Below, piece by piece: positions 12,128 through 24,812 of a stretch of DNA of 64,000 nucleotides. The position numbers and the translations under genes are program-made. The notes below the pieces were generated by a model. The model was given only the letters and a program-made list of their open reading frames with translations, was not told the origin of the DNA and searched no databases. Origin of the DNA: Telopea speciosissima (Eukaryota; Streptophyta; Magnoliopsida; Proteales; Proteaceae); contig NC_057925.1 in NCBI RefSeq assembly GCF_018873765.1, positions 760,927-824,926 on the forward strand, in the 5' to 3' direction. Position 1 is the stretch's first letter, and each line of letters starts with the position of its first letter.

Positions 12128-13982
12128 CCTAATTTAAAAATCCACAATGGCGGAGTTTGGATTCTTGTGTGCACCACACTCACACTTTGTTTTTTTGGGT
12201 AGAAACTCATCGATATTGATACGATATCGGGATGTATAACTAACACGGCAATAGTCTTTCCTATTTTGATCCATGTCGATCTCAAATAGATGAGATCGTT
12301 CTTTGCAATACCATTGGTGCTATTTAGTTTTAAAAAAAAAAGAACATCATAAGACAAAAATCATGATAATGGAATGATTGATTTGTCTACCTATCGTTTT
12401 CTTTGAATTCAACATTTTTGGAATTTTTTCTTTTCCTAGCATCCAAACAGAACGTAAACATAGTTGACGTAAATTTGTTGGAAAATAGTGTCAATTTCCA
12501 TAAGTTATTTTGATTTTTGAACCTATTAATAATTTATATATTTATATATCCAACGGTCTAAACTTGTCGGCAACCGACCAAAAATACCAAAAATATAAGT
12601 GCATCACAGCCTGACCCATATATTCAACACATCACTCATGTGCAACGGCAAAACCATGTGGGCGCTCTTAGATGTGGGCACGTGTGCCGCACCTCATCTC
12701 ACAGAGTCTTACCATCATCGTTCGTGGAGGAGGAGAGGCTCTATGTTTGAAAGCTGCGACTTCCCCTGCTTTCCATGGTTCCTTTCAAATTTCTCTATTT
12801 CCCAATTCGTTTTTCTCGTTTTCCTTAATAAAGAAAGAACCAAGAACCAAGAACCAAGAACCAATAACCAATTTGTACCAATTTGTGTTGTATTTTAACT
12901 CTTTTAATTATTTTCAAAAAGATACTCTCTCTCTCTCTCTTCAGTGATCAGTCCCACTTTCCACATCACTGAAACGAAAGGTTGATACAGAAAGGGAAAC
13001 TGAAAAAGATAATTAAAAGTATACCTTTGCTACCTTAATTGTTTTTTTCTTCTGATTTTCAACCTCACACACAGTCTCGACTCCTCGTGAAATTGTGTAC
13101 CCTAACGACAATTCCCATTTTGGAGGCTCGGAAATTGTTTCTGGTTTTAGGTTACCAATCTTTTCTCCTTTTGTTTTTGTAATAGAAATTCATTTACCAA
13201 GAGACCAGCTCTCTCATTACTGATTCAGTTCTTCCTTTGTGCTTTCGGGTTTATTCTTTTCTTCGTTTGTTGGCGAGTTTTTAGATTCGTCCTGGTCCAC
13301 AGTGAAAAACCCAGTAGCCGAAGTGCCGAACTCGATTTTTATTATCGTTTTCGGAGGTGGGTTGTCTTGAATGGTGCCTTTGTTTTTCTTAGCGCTCTTC
13401 CTTCTCCATTTGAATAAGCATTGACGCGTTTCTATTGAAAAACTGAGTTTTTATTAGCACTCTATTGATTTCTTCTTTTTGTCTCAATAAGCTTCAACTC
13501 TGTTTCCACAACCCTAGTTGGCCGGTAGTTCATTTTCATCCTTGTTTTCCCTTTTTCGATTCTCCTACCTTTTCTTTCCTTTTTCTCCCATTCGCCTTTT
13601 GATTTTTAATAATTTTTCCCCATTTGCTTTCCCGTTTCACCTGTGTGTATCAGAAAGCCTTACTCCACAACCTCATTTTTTTCGGATAGGTAGCTGGATT
13701 TTTGGAGATCGGACAAACCCACCAGCCAAAAATCGTTACTTTTTAACTCCACTTCAGTGAAGTATAAAGTCCTCAGCTGTGCCCCTTATAGAACAACCAT
13801 CTTTGGTTAGTCAATATTTTGCTTCCCATCACTGTAAAACTAGGATTTTGTATACTGCATCTTGTGGGCTGATAATTTCCTTAGCTATTTCTGTTAAGCC
13901 CATCTTCCTCTAGTTGATTTCTTCCATCCCATCTCTGCAAATCCAGCTTTTGTATACTAAATCTTCTGTGCTAATAGAAAAA
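12128..13982. other. Upstream region and 5' leader of the GH17 gene
   Basis: No coding exon before the GH17 start. A CT run at about 12926-12941 and a long C/T-rich tract (13080-13760) resemble plant promoter-proximal and leader sequence. A leader intron is possible but not shown. A run of ACCAAGAACCAAGAACC direct repeats lies near 12839-12862. The first ATG in frame with the signal peptide is at 13983. Confidence 0.45.
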
Positions 13983-15512
13983 ATGACCAGGATCTGGTTT
14001 CCATATTGGGTTTTCTCTGTTTGTCTGCTATTGGATTCTGTTCATGTTGTTGGTCTTGGAGTCAACTGGGGAACGATGGCAACACATCAATTGCCTCCTG
14101 ACGTTGTAGCTCAGATGTTGAAAGACAATGGTTTTGAGAAAGTGAAGCTGTTCGATGCTGACCAATCTACTCTGAGTTCTTTGGCTGGAAGTACGATTGA
14201 AGTGATGGTCGCCATCCCAAATAACATGCTTGCCGATATGAACGACTACAGCAAGGCCAAGCAGTGGGTCAGGAGAAATGTCACTCGGTATAACTTCAAT
14301 GGAGGAGTGAACATAAAGTAAGCTTTCTACTTTATTCCTTTCTTTTCCTTCTAATTTCTTTCTCCCTTTCTTGAATTCGGAGGAACTTAATGTGTCTTGA
14401 TAACTGCTTCTCTGATTGGATAAAATTTGGGCCTTATTTGGCTCATGATGCTGCAGCTGATAAAAATTATGGCTTTTACTTGTGAAGTCATTTTATTGTG
14501 CTCTAGTTTTTTTCGCAAAGTTTTTGTGTATAGAAGGCATAGCTTGGATTCCATATGCCAGGCATACTTTCAAAGAGGTACATTTAATGTGCCTCTTTGG
14601 CTGGCTATATGAAAACTTCATTTAAGAAGAAATCAGGCAATAGAATTTTGAAATATGATTCTGGACAGAGTTATCATCGTATAAAAAGCCATAGAAATTC
14701 AGATTATATGGATAGACAAGTAGTTTAAACTTTCAACTTTCAATTCATTACCTGCTGATCTATAAAAGAGCATCCCAGTGCATGATGCTCCCGCTACTGC
14801 AGGGTGTGGGAGGGGCAAATGTACGCAGCCTTACCCCCTCCTTTCATAGTTATCAAGGCGTCGCCGCGTCCAGACTCCTTGGTCACCTTGGATGCCTAGG
14901 TGAGCGCCTTGCTTTTTGCCCATCTAAAATGCCATGGTCGCCTTCCCGCCTTGATAACTATGGCTCCTTCACAGGAAAGGCTGTTTCCAAAGTTGGTTCA
15001 CGGTTAATACATAGAGCAGAGTGCTATACTATTTGGACTAGAGAATGAAGCTCCTTCTGTCTGAAAGTTTTCAAAACTGCAGTCCTTACATAGAACCGTG
15101 AATAGACTTTTAGACCTGTGAGTGAAGATTCTGCAATTTGAAAGTTTTTGACACTGAGGCCTGTGGATACTTGCCAAGAGAAAACCATCCGAAACTAAAT
15201 GACTGACCCAGTGCCAATGACTCATGTTATTCCCAGCTGATGGTCCAACCAAGCTTTTCATAGGCAACCAGTGGGTAGTGACTTTCAAAGAAAATTTGGT
15301 AGCTGTGTTTCGACTGGTGTTGTTTCTGGGCTGACCAGTTGAACTTCTAGCTGTACAGTATTCACAAGTTCTATGATAGTGAGGTACCTGTCCCTTGCAA
15401 AAAATTATAAAATAAATAAATAAATATTGTGTTTAATCACTTAATTGCTTACTGATTGCAACTCTTGTTGCCATTCTTGTACTGGCATTTAATGCTGCTT
15501 CTTTCTGTATCC

Positions 15513-15546
<34 letters not shown>

Positions 15547-17637
15547 TCTTTACCTGAATCAATCTTTTTATAAATAAAATTTGTTTTCTTTGGGGCACGT
15601 GCAACATGGGGGAGGGGGTGTTGATGGAGAATGAGTTTTGGGTCAGAGGTTGGTAGTTAATAGGTAAAGATGGGTTTCAAGCAGTTCTGAGTACCAACTT
15701 AGCATGCAAGAATCTTCTCAAAAAAAAAAAAAAAACCATTTTTTTTTGTTCAAAGGCAGGGAAGGTGTGGAGACAGGATTCTATCCTAGTCCATGCTTTT
15801 GTCGACTATAGAATTTTATCACAAGCTTCAAAGGAGGCATCTCATGAATTGATATTGTGGATGCTTACCCTTATATGTCATTTCATTTTGGATTTGTTGC
15901 TTGATATTTGAGGGATGTGTTTATTTAAACTTGATGTAATAAAAACTGGAAAGGGAGTGGGGTAAATAAAGGAAGAATTAGAAAATGGATGCAATCGTGA
16001 CTCTCGTTTCCCTTTCTGTCCCTCCTCTTCATAGCTCAAGGAGCTTTGTCTTTTTTTAGAGTTCACTGCAGTTAAAAAATTATTCAGAAGAAAGGAAGTT
16101 AGAGAAGAATGGCATTTCAATTACTCAATACTTGACTAAATCTAACAAGAAGAAAGTTCTTGTTTCGTGTTTTAAAGAGCTTCTGAATTTATTTCAAGAA
16201 GCAAGTTCTATCCTTCACTTTCAGTCAACGCTTTAAAAAATCTCTTGATTTGATCTGTAATTGGTGATTTTTCTGTTATCGGGGAAAGAACTTTCAAATT
16301 TCTACTGACAGTCTATTCTTCATGAGGCATGAGACCATTAATGGGTATGCGGATAGGTCTTAGAAGACGTCTCTTGCACCTAGACGAAAAGATTCTCACA
16401 CCTAGTGTGTGGCCCTCTAACGTCTTGCTACTTTCTTCTCTTCATGGGATCTATCACCCCTAAGTGGCACCCTTGATACTTAGTGGATAACTGGTGCTTA
16501 TGATCATGGTTTTCTTTTTTGTGTACTGGCAGATATGTAGCAGTTGGGAACGAGCCTTTCCTTTCGTCGTATAACAACTCGTTTACAAATATCACCTTTC
16601 CTGCCCTTCAGAACATTCAGAATGCACTCAATGATGCTGGGGTTGGTGACACCATAAAGGCCACTGTACCCTTGAATGCTGATGTCTACAACTCACCTGA
16701 TAGCAATCCTTACCCATCTGCTGGAAGGTTCCGGCCTGACATCAGTGGACTGATGACTGAAATTGTCCAGTTCCTCAGTAAGAACAATGCTCCCTTCACT
16801 GTCAACATCTATCCTTTCTTAAGTCTCTATGCCAATCCAGATTTCCCTGTTGACTTTGCGTTCTTTGATGGGACGAGTAACCCTATAAATGATAATGGGG
16901 TTTCATACACCAATGTCTTCGATGCAAACTTTGATACATTGGTTTCGGCTCTGAAGGGAATTGGGTATGGGGACATGCCCATCTTGGTTGGGGAGGTTGG
17001 TTGGCCCACAGATGGAGACAAGAATGCAAATATGCTTTATGCCCAGAGGTTTTACAATGGGCTCTTGAAAAAACTTGCTGCCAATCAAGGTACTCCATTG
17101 CGACCTGGGTATATAGAAGTTTACTTGTTTGGACTCATTGATGAGGATGCCAAGAGCATTGCTCCTGGGAACTTTGAGCGTCATTGGGGAATCTTTAGAT
17201 ATGATGGGCAGCCCAAGTTCCCAATGGATTTCTCAGGCCAGGGCCAAAACAAGCTTCTAGCGGCAGCAGTGGATGTGCAATATTTACCTCAGCGCTGGTG
17301 TGTGTTTAATCCAAATGCCAAGGACCTGAGCAAACTTGGAGATAACATCAATTATGCTTGTACCTTTTCTGATTGCACTGCACTTGGTTATGGTTCATCA
17401 TGTAATGCCTTGGATGCTCAAGGTAATGTTTCATATGCATTTAACATGTATTTCCAAGTTCAGAATCAGCAACCTTTGAGCTGTAATTTCCAGGGTCTGG
17501 CCATGATGACCACACAGAATGCCTCACAGGGTACATGCAATTTCATCATTCAAATTGTATCATTCACTTCCTCCCTCAGACCTTCAGCAGTTGTGTTGTC
17601 ATTCATATTAGTGCCCATGCTTTTTTTGGCTTGGTGA
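13983..17637 (+). CDS. GPI-anchored GH17 glucan endo-1,3-beta-glucosidase with X8/CBM43 domain
   Basis: Hydrolyses beta-1,3-glucan (callose) at the cell surface. Exons are 13983-14317 and 16533-17637; the intron is 14318-16532 (GT-AG, splitting the codon for Lys112). The protein is 479 aa. Residues 1-24 are a signal peptide. The mature part starts [16 protein letters not shown], the GH17 N-terminus. The general acid lies in VAVGNEP (Glu119) and the nucleophile in [10 protein letters not shown] (Glu266). An X8/CBM43 module starts at WCVF (Trp367), with the expected cysteines (ACTFSDC, GYGSSC, CNF). It ends with a hydrophobic segment ([16 protein letters not shown]) typical of a GPI signal. Closest to the Arabidopsis glucan endo-1,3-beta-glucosidase 5/6 group (At4g31140/At5g58090), from memory. 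A poly(A) signal AATAAA is at 17736. A start at 16519 for exon 2 alone would be spurious. Confidence 0.93.
14771..15005 (-). mobile_element. tRNA-type SINE inside the GH17 intron, split by a MITE
   Basis: The parts CCCAGTGCATGATGCTCCCG, GGGGCAAATGTACGCAGCC and AGGAAAGGCTGTTTCC match a common plant SINE read in reverse. In other copies the middle reads as one block (ACCCCTGCTTCGCAGG...). Here a 120-bp element interrupts that block at 14844-14963. The outer limits are approximate. Confidence 0.6.
14844..14963. mobile_element. 120-bp MITE nested in a SINE
   Basis: Ends TCATAGTTATCAAGGCG and CGCCTTGATAACTATGG form 17-bp inverted repeats with one mismatch. Both sides are flanked by CTCCTT (14838-14843 and 14964-14969), a 6-bp target duplication. 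Removing one copy and the insert gives a continuous SINE middle. The interior holds repeated GCGCCTTGG/CCTAGGTG-like words. No coding capacity. Confidence 0.8.
15511..15545. repeat. (CT)n(AC)n microsatellite in the GH17 intron
   Basis: A CT run passes directly into an AC run. Likely length-polymorphic. Confidence 0.9.
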
Positions 17638-17735
17638 TGGTTCTGTAGATATATGTACCTTTTTCTAATATTTATTTAGCTTTGTTATTTTTTTAGTGGA
17701 CTTTTTATATATGTGTCTATTTCTTTTAACTATTC

Positions 17736-17741
17736 AATAAA
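17736..17741 (+). terminator. Poly(A) signal of the GH17 gene
   Basis: AATAAA about 100 bp after the GH17 stop, in a T-rich 3' UTR. Confidence 0.55.
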
Positions 17742-17759
17742 ATATTGTTGTTCTTTAAC

Positions 17760-18100
17760 CTGGGTTCCTGTTCCATATTGTGGGTTTTTTGTTGACCAAT
17801 AGCCATCTGAGTGGTGATGAGTTGAGGCAGCTTCTAAGGTATAATAAAGAAGCCAAAGCTCAATGTAAGAGAAGGGAAATTAGCTATCTTAACTTTTTAT
17901 TGTCCAACCAAGTTAGATCCTTTCACTGTACATAGATGAAATTTGTGATAAATCTTGGCATAAATTAAACCTGCTAGACAGAGATGCAATGAGCATCTTC
18001 AGTGCTAACGTTAGACCTAGTAATGTGATTTCTACACAGTCAAACCACTTGCTAAGGAGTAGTTTTAGTTATATAGTAATCTGATCTATGTTCTTGGTTC
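17760..18100. other. Spacer between the GH17 gene and the copia element
   Basis: No gene recognised. It ends at the copia target duplication TTCCT (18101-18105). Confidence 0.5.
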
Positions 18101-18105
18101 TTCCT

Positions 18106-18522
18106 TGTTGAAGTTAAAGAAGGAGATAGAGAAGATAAGAAGAAAGGAACACAGATTTTTAACGTGGTTCGGTTTCTCAAAACCTACATCCACACAACTA
18201 ATATTTTCACTGCTGTAATTCTTCACTAATCCTCTCTTTATATAGATGAAGAGGGTTAGGAAATATGGATTTACAAAGATAAGTACAAGGTTGTTGTATC
18301 GATCTAGAACTTCTCTTAGTATGATCTTGGAGATTAGGAGAGTTAGGCGATGACTCAAACACTGTGGAGATATCCACAGTATCTTCGGTAATGCTTGGGC
18401 TGTTATCATATGTAACAGTTTGATCCTTGCTTATCTTCTTATCACATGCAACGACCTGGCTAGACTTTGATCTTGTGACTGTTGTAGATAAGGCTGAGTT
18501 GGATATAGGCTTATCGTTTACA
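18106..18522 (-). repeat. 3' LTR of the copia element
   Basis: 417 bp. On the minus strand it begins TGTAAACGATAAGCC and ends TTCAACA. Two substitutions separate it from 22882-23298. Confidence 0.95.
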
Positions 18523-21500
18523 CGCCCCCTCAAGTGCAAGGTGGGCTGAACCTTGAGCTTGGATAGAAGATGAGTGTATCGTTTACTGGCGAGAGCCTTT
18601 GTAAAGATGTTTGCAATTTGATCCTTGGTTGATATAAACCTAACGTCGAGGTCACCCTTTGCAACCTTGTCACGTACAAAGTGGAAGTCGATTTCCACAT
18701 GTTTTGTACGAGCATGAAACACCGGATTAGCCGTTAAGTAGGTGGCACCAACATTGTCACACCACAGCATTGGCGCTTGAGCCATGTACATACCGAGTTC
18801 TTTTAAGAGTGATTGAAGCCAGGTGATTTCCGCCGCAGCATTAGCGATAGCCCTATATTCTGATTCTGTGCTTGAATGGGCCACAGTTGCTTGTTTGCGA
18901 GAACTCCAGGAAATTAGATTTGTGCCGTGATAGATAGCAAAGCCACCTGTGGATTTCCTGTCATCAGGGCAACCAGCCCAGTCGGCATCAGAGTAAGCAG
19001 AAAGCTGTAACGTGGGCTGGCGGTGAAGATAAAGCCCATGATCAATGGTTGATTTCAAATATCGCAAAATTCGTTTTACTGCTGCCCAATGTTCAGTACA
19101 AGGACGGTGCATGAACTGACACACTTTGTTGACGGCGAATGATATATCAGGCCTTGTCAAGGTCGCATATTGAAGACCTCCAACCACACTACGATAAAGA
19201 GTAGGGTCATCCATCGGGGTACCTCCTAGCCGTGACAGTGACTGAGATGGTGACATGGATGTGGATATAGGTTTGCAACCAATCATGTGAGTGCGATCTT
19301 GGAGGTCCAAAATATATTGCCGTTGAGAGAGCATGAGTCCGGTTGAACTGTTCTGAACATTGATGCCCAAGAAATAATGAAGATTGCCTAGATCTTTAAT
19401 GGCAAATGTCTTGGCTAGTTGACCAAGGAAGTGGCTGATGAACTGTGAATTGTTGCCAGTGAGGACAATATTGTCTACATATACCAAAAGATACATTGTA
19501 ATTTCAGCAGTGTTATAGATGAAGAGAGATGTATCTGTTTTAGACCCAAGAAAGCCGAACGCAGTGAGGAACTCACTTAATCAATCAAACCAGGCCCTTG
19601 GAGCCTGCTTAAGGCCATAGAGAGACTTATGAAGACGACACACATGATTCGGGAACTGCAAATCAGTGTATCCTGGAGGTTGAGTCATGTACACCTCTTC
19701 TCGAAGGATTCCATGCAAAAATGCATTTTGAACATCAAGCTGTCGTACTATCCATCCCTTAGATATAGCCAAGGACAACACAAGGCGAATGGTTGTGGGT
19801 TTGACGACAGGACTGAATGTCTCTGAATAATCCAGTCCCTCCTGCTGATGGAACCCCTTTGCCACTAAACGAGCTTTATAGCGCTCAATAGATCCATCTG
19901 CCAGTCTTTTGATGCGGAAGACCCATCTACACCCAACGACATTCATTTGAGGCTGTGGAGGGACAAGGGTCCAAGTACCGTTCTTGAGTAAGGCATTAAA
20001 CTCAGTATCCATGGCTGTACGCCAATGTGGATTTTTAGAGGCAGTGGTATAACAGGTGGGTTCCAAGGCTTGAGCCGCCGATTCGGTTAATAGTGAAATG
20101 GGTATAGGTTGTTTGGTAGTAAGAAGAATCTTGGCACGGCGTGTACCATCTCTTGTCCGGGTTACCATGGGATGGAGAGAAGTGGTGGTAGAGGGTGGGT
20201 TTGGATTTGATGATAGAGGCGGTGGTGGAATTGATGGTGAAACAGATGGTGATGTGGGTTGAACCGGTGGGGAGGTGGATTGAGGAGAATGAGCGTGGGG
20301 GGTGGTGGGGGAAGTTGATTGGGCCGGTGTGGGATTTTGTGGAGGCGATTGGGCCTGTGGGGGGTTTGATGGAGAATGTAGTTGGAGATTTGGTGGAAGT
20401 AGAGGTAGAGATTGAGAGAGGGGTGAAATTGGGGTAGTTGGTGGAGGATTTGATGGTGGGTGGGACCAAGAGAGAACTGGTGGTGGGCCAAGAATGGAAG
20501 GATTTAATAAGGGATCAGTGGATGGTAACCGTGCGGCAGCCTCAAGGAATGGGAACCGGTCTTCATCAAAGACCACATGTCTGGAAATGATAATGCGCTT
20601 TGTGCGCATGTTTAGACAATTATAGCCCCTATGCTTGCGACTGTATCCAAGAAAAACATGCAGCTCAGATCTGTAATCAAGTTTATGCTTGTTAAAAGGC
20701 CTTAGTAATGGGTAACAAGCTGTTCCAAAAACCCGTAATGTCATGTAGTCTGGTTGAGTGCCAAACAATTTAAATAGAGGACAAACATTGCCAAGGATGG
20801 GAGTTGGAAGCCGATTAATTAAGAAAACTGCTGTAGCAAAAGCATGGTGCCAATATGATTTAGGAACACCTGCATGGGACATTAAGGCTAGTCCCGTCTC
20901 AACGATGTGACGATGTCTTCTTTCAGCAGATCCATTCTGTTCATGAGTATGCGGGCAAGATACTCGATGTTCAATGCCATTATTTTCCAAGTATTTGGAA
21001 ACAGAGCGGTATTCCCCACCCCAATCACTATGTAGACGCTTGAGTTTCCTGTCAAACAAATTCTCAACAAGAACCTTGAATCTGATAAAAACAGGAAGTA
21101 CATCTGACTTACTAGTGAGGGGAAACAACCATATAAATTTGCTAAAATCATCAATAAAATGCACATAATAACGATGTCCATCGGATGATGAAATTGGAGA
21201 CGGCCCCCAAACATCAGAATATAGTAAGTCTAATGGGCCAGTAGAACGATGGGATGAGGAATAAAAAGGTAATTTATGACTTTTGCCTTGCTGACAAGCA
21301 TTACAAACATTAAAACCTTGCTGTGAATTTAATGGTAAATGAAAGCTACTAGTAAGCTGACGAACAATACTAAGGGCTGGATGCCCCAATAGATTGTGCC
21401 ACTGATGTAGGGATGTGCGTTCACCAATTAGAGCCCGTGGGGCTTGTCCATGGACTGTTGGAGCACCTTTATTCATAGCCAGCTGGTATAGCCCATCCTT

Positions 21501-22881
21501 ACTGATTCCCTGGAGAAGACATCTCCCCGTGTAACGATCCTTTACATAGAAACGATCAGGGTGAAATTCAAACATAACATTATTATCCTTTGTAAATTGA
21601 GATACCGATAATAAATTGCGAGTAATTGTAGGCACATGTAGAATATTTGGAAGAACAAAGTTCTTATCAGAGGAATAAAAATTAGATGATCCAGTATGTA
21701 AAATTTCCAAACCTGAACCATTGCCTACTTGGACCTGATCTTGGCCAGTGTAATCAGTGGATATAGCCAGGTTATCCATATTAGCAGTGATGTGGTTCGT
21801 TGCTCCCGAATCAGGATACCAGACATTATTGGGTGCTGGTGTAGTATGATTATAATCGACCAGATTGGCAGCAGGTAGCACATTGTCTTGAGGTGGTTGG
21901 TATGCATGATTGAAGAGATTGCGACAATCGAGAGCCTTATGACCAGCCCTGTTACAAATTTGACAAACATTTGGAGCAGGATTATGAGGTTGAGTAGCCT
22001 GTTGATTCATACCTTGGTTAGGATATCGTTGGTATCCAGTTCGATTGTTGTTACGACCATTTCGGCCACCACGATAATTACCACGGCCAGTGCGTGGACC
22101 ATTGGTGCCACGGTTGGTGCGGCCACCACGAGATTCAGTAGTAGTGGTGACGGTGTTGGCTGTGACAGTCAACTCAGTCGAAGACTGTTCATCAAGCATT
22201 CGGATTTCCTGTGTGAGAAGCATACCACGCAGGTCAGTATAGGACAGTGGTTCTCGACGGGTGGTAATCGATGTGACGAATGCCGAATACTCAGATCCGA
22301 GGCCACCGAGTGTATAGAGACATAGGTCTTCATCAGTGATGGGTTTCCCTGCAGCAGCAAGGAGATCAGTGACACTCTTGATCCGTAGGAGATACTCTTG
22401 AATAGTTGAAGAACCACGCTTGGTATTTTGAAGCTGAAACCGAAGTTGCAGCACACGTGCATTGGAGATATTGTTGTAAGAGCTTTCAAGAGTACGCCAA
22501 ACCTCATGAGAGGTGTTGCAGCCAACGACTTGAGCATGGACAGATTCTGTTAAGGAGGAAATCAACCAGCTCATGAGAAGTTGGTCTTGACGCTGCCAGT
22601 TTTGGTAGGCAGGGTTGATCGTGGGTGGATCCGTTGGAGACGCAGCGGCCACTGGTGTGAGATATTCAGAAGGGCATGGTGTTGTGCTTGTAACCATGCC
22701 ATAGAGATCATATCCTCGTAGGAGGGGAATGAACTGAGATCGCCGCAGCAGGTAGTTAGTGTCGCTCAGCTTAATAGCAATTGCATGGCTAAGGGAGGGA
22801 AACAGAGGTAGAGTAGAAGGCCCTGTTCCAAGGTCGGGTAGGTTTTGGTAGATCCCAAGGAGCCCTGGTCGGATGATACCA

Positions 22882-23298
22882 TGTTGAAGTTAAAGAAGGA
22901 GATAGAGAAGATAAGAAGAAAGGAACACAGATTTTTAACGTGGTTCGGTTTCTCAAAACCTACATCCACACAACTAATATTTTCACTGCTGTAATTCTTC
23001 ACTAATCCTCTCTTTATATAGATGAAGAGGGTTAGGAAATATGGATTTACAAAGATAAGTACAAGGTTGTTGTATCAATCTAGAACTTCTCTTAGTATGA
23101 TCTTGGAGATTAGGAGAGTTAGGCGATGACTCAAACACTGTGGAGATATCCACAGTATCTTCGGTAATGCTTGGGCTGTTATCATATGTAACAGTTTGAT
23201 CCTTGCTTATCTTCTTATCACATGCAACGACCTGGTTAGACTTTGATCTTGTGACTGTTGTAGATAAGGCTGAGTTGGATATAGGCTTATCGTTTACA
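22882..23298 (-). repeat. 5' LTR of the copia element
   Basis: 417 bp, same ends as the 3' LTR, followed on the minus strand by the TGGTATCA primer-binding site. Confidence 0.95.
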
Positions 23299-23303
23299 TT
23301 CCT

Positions 23304-23786
23304 GGACTATTTGATTTCTATTTGGTATCATGGTTTTCACAGACCATCTCTGAGTGTTTAGACTGTCAAGAATGTGACCATATCCTGCCATTAGATCCCT
23401 TTTCAGTTCACACTTTGTTAGAAGTGTACTGGAGAATTGATGCTGATATAATTTGATATCTATTTTACGGGTAAAGGCTGGGCACGCACCTGAGTCTGCC
23501 CCTCCCCTCCCCATCCTACTCTCTCCATTGGTCACAGGCACTAGCTCCAGGAAAGCTGGCGGCGTGCCCAACCCTCTTCCCTGTTTTAAATCCATATTGG
23601 ATCAAATCCTGGAAGGGAGAAAGAAACTTATTACTTGCTTTTCTGGGGTGCCTGTAATTACTCACTAGCTCATTGAGGGAACCATTTGTTGACGTTCTAT
23701 CAGTGGATCCCATTCTACCACATGTGGATACTATATACCTGGATTAAGTTTGACAGGATGGTCCTGCATCTTTTTGATAGAGGGCA
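23304..23786. other. Spacer right of the copia element
   Basis: No gene recognised. It may belong to the LINE whose 3' end follows. Two words, GGCTGGGCACGC and GGCGTGCCCA, near 23478 and 23570 form a loose inverted pair. Confidence 0.35.
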
Positions 23787-24150
23787 AGCTTACCTTTTTT
23801 GTTGCAGGACATGTACAGCTACTACCTATATGCATGGAACCAGAACTGATTAGTATCCGAACAGGCCTAGATCATGCCTCTAGTATGGGATTGAAGATTA
23901 AAGGAGTGTGGTGTTCAAATCAACAGATCACTGTTGTTCTTCCATCTCTAACCAGTTCTCCTTGGCCTAGGCATGTTATAAAGGACTTAGTTTATATTTC
24001 TGATATATCCCAAGATATATGTTTTGATAAACAAGGAGACTCATTTTGTATAGCCTTAGCTTTTAATCTTGCCAGACACGCTCAGTCTAAAAATATTATA
24101 TATTTTTCAGTCCCTTAGTAATATATTTTGTTTTTTACCATAAAAAAATG
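23787..24150 (+). mobile_element. L1-type LINE 3' end (RNase H-like domain and A-rich tail)
   Basis: The frame reads EPELISIRTGLDHASSMGLK, then WPRHVIKDLVYIS and IALAFNLARHAQSKN. This matches the pattern of the RVT_3/RNase H-like domain at the C-terminus of plant LINE ORF2 (E-x-L-x-x-x-x-x-G-L-x-x-A...; ...R-x-x-N-x-x-A-x-x-L-A-R). A short 3' UTR follows, with TTTTACCATAAAAAAA. Only the C-terminal ~100 codons remain, so this is a 5'-truncated copy, or its 5' part has decayed beyond recognition. Confidence 0.5.
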
Positions 24151-24412
24151 TGGGTCCTGAAAAGATCTGGGATCCACACTTTGTGCAAACCCTCCCAATG
24201 GTTGATCAGGCTCATTGTTATATGGAAGTAGGAAAAAGAAGACAAGTGTCGAGTTCTTGTGAGGACATTGGAGGCGCTTCCTCTTGTCTCTCTCCTTTTC
24301 CCCTTTTTTCTCTTCTCATTAAATATGAGGCTCTTCCATATTGGTTTGGTTGTGAGATGCCAATATAAGCGAACAACATGTAGTGATGTAGATCCCTCTC
24401 CCAGTATTAAAT
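24151..24412. other. Spacer, nothing recognised
   Basis: C/T-rich stretch near 24285-24320, otherwise featureless. Confidence 0.4.
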
Positions 24413-24600
24413 TTTGGGAAAATGATCGCTGCCTGAACCTCTAAAACTTGCATGTGTGCGCTGGCCAATGAGAATGTATGCACAAGCATTTGCCCTGAAT
24501 AGGATTTTGGCCTTTCCATGGGGGCAACGTAGTAATTCGCAAGCTTTTGTGTCTAGGTGCAGTAGCCACCCGGGTCATTTGACCAAGTAGTGTTCTTTAC
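24413..24600. mobile_element. Short TIR element, GGGAAAAGAACGCT family, copy at 24.4 kb
   Basis: Left end GGGAAAATGATCGCTGCCTG. Right end TAGTGTTCTTTACCCC, whose reverse complement is GGGGTAAAGAACACTA. The interior word GGCCAATGAGAATGTATGCA also occurs, diverged, in the copy that starts at 34709 (GAACCAATGAAAGCACGCAC). Other members: 32690-32866, 34503-34676 (left end before 33730) and 56403-56565. Confidence 0.55.
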
Positions 24601-24812
24601 CCCAAATTTTTATTAGGATTTCTAAAACATTTGATTGGGCTTGAATGATCCAGCTTTGTATCTGTTTCAAAACATTGGTTGACATCCAATGACTTAACCA
24701 AAAACTAGTTTTCTTAACCATAGCTAATAAATTCACAAATATTTCTTAAAATTTCAAGCATAAAGACTTCAACCTCCATTTTGATAATTTTTTAAAGGTT
24801 TGAAGAATTTTT

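Larger units (their letters stand above)
18106..23298 (-). mobile_element. Ty1/copia LTR retrotransposon (RE1/Ale-like), nearly whole, young
   Basis: A 5193-bp element on the minus strand. Its LTRs are 18106-18522 (3') and 22882-23298 (5'), each 417 bp, TG...CA. A TTCCT duplication flanks it at 18101-18105 and 23299-23303. Next to the 5' LTR is a primer-binding site starting TGGTATCA, the copia initiator-Met tRNA type. Next to the 3' LTR is a purine tract (TTGAGGGGGCG). Internal parts in copia order, approximate window positions: Gag from 22697, zinc knuckle [14 protein letters not shown] near 21.97-21.92 kb, protease DSGAT near 21.81 kb, integrase about 21.4-20.8 kb, a proline-rich linker near 20.5-20.2 kb, reverse transcriptase about 20.0-19.1 kb, RNase H about 19.0-18.5 kb. 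The coding end runs into the 3' LTR, as in relatives. The coding part looks whole apart from about one break. LTRs differ at 2 of 417 sites, suggesting an age of a few hundred thousand years at usual plant rates. Confidence 0.95.

Noticed and set aside
16519-16532. ATG at 16519 as a separate gene start for the GH17 exon
   Set aside because: It lies in the intron just before the acceptor; the true start with signal peptide is in exon 1 at 13983.
20195-20437. 80-codon plus-strand Gly/Val-rich frame
   Set aside because: Antisense of the proline-rich linker of the copia element.
23750-24118. 122-codon frame as a host gene
   Set aside because: The pattern fits a LINE RNase H-like C-terminus with an A-rich tail, not a host protein.
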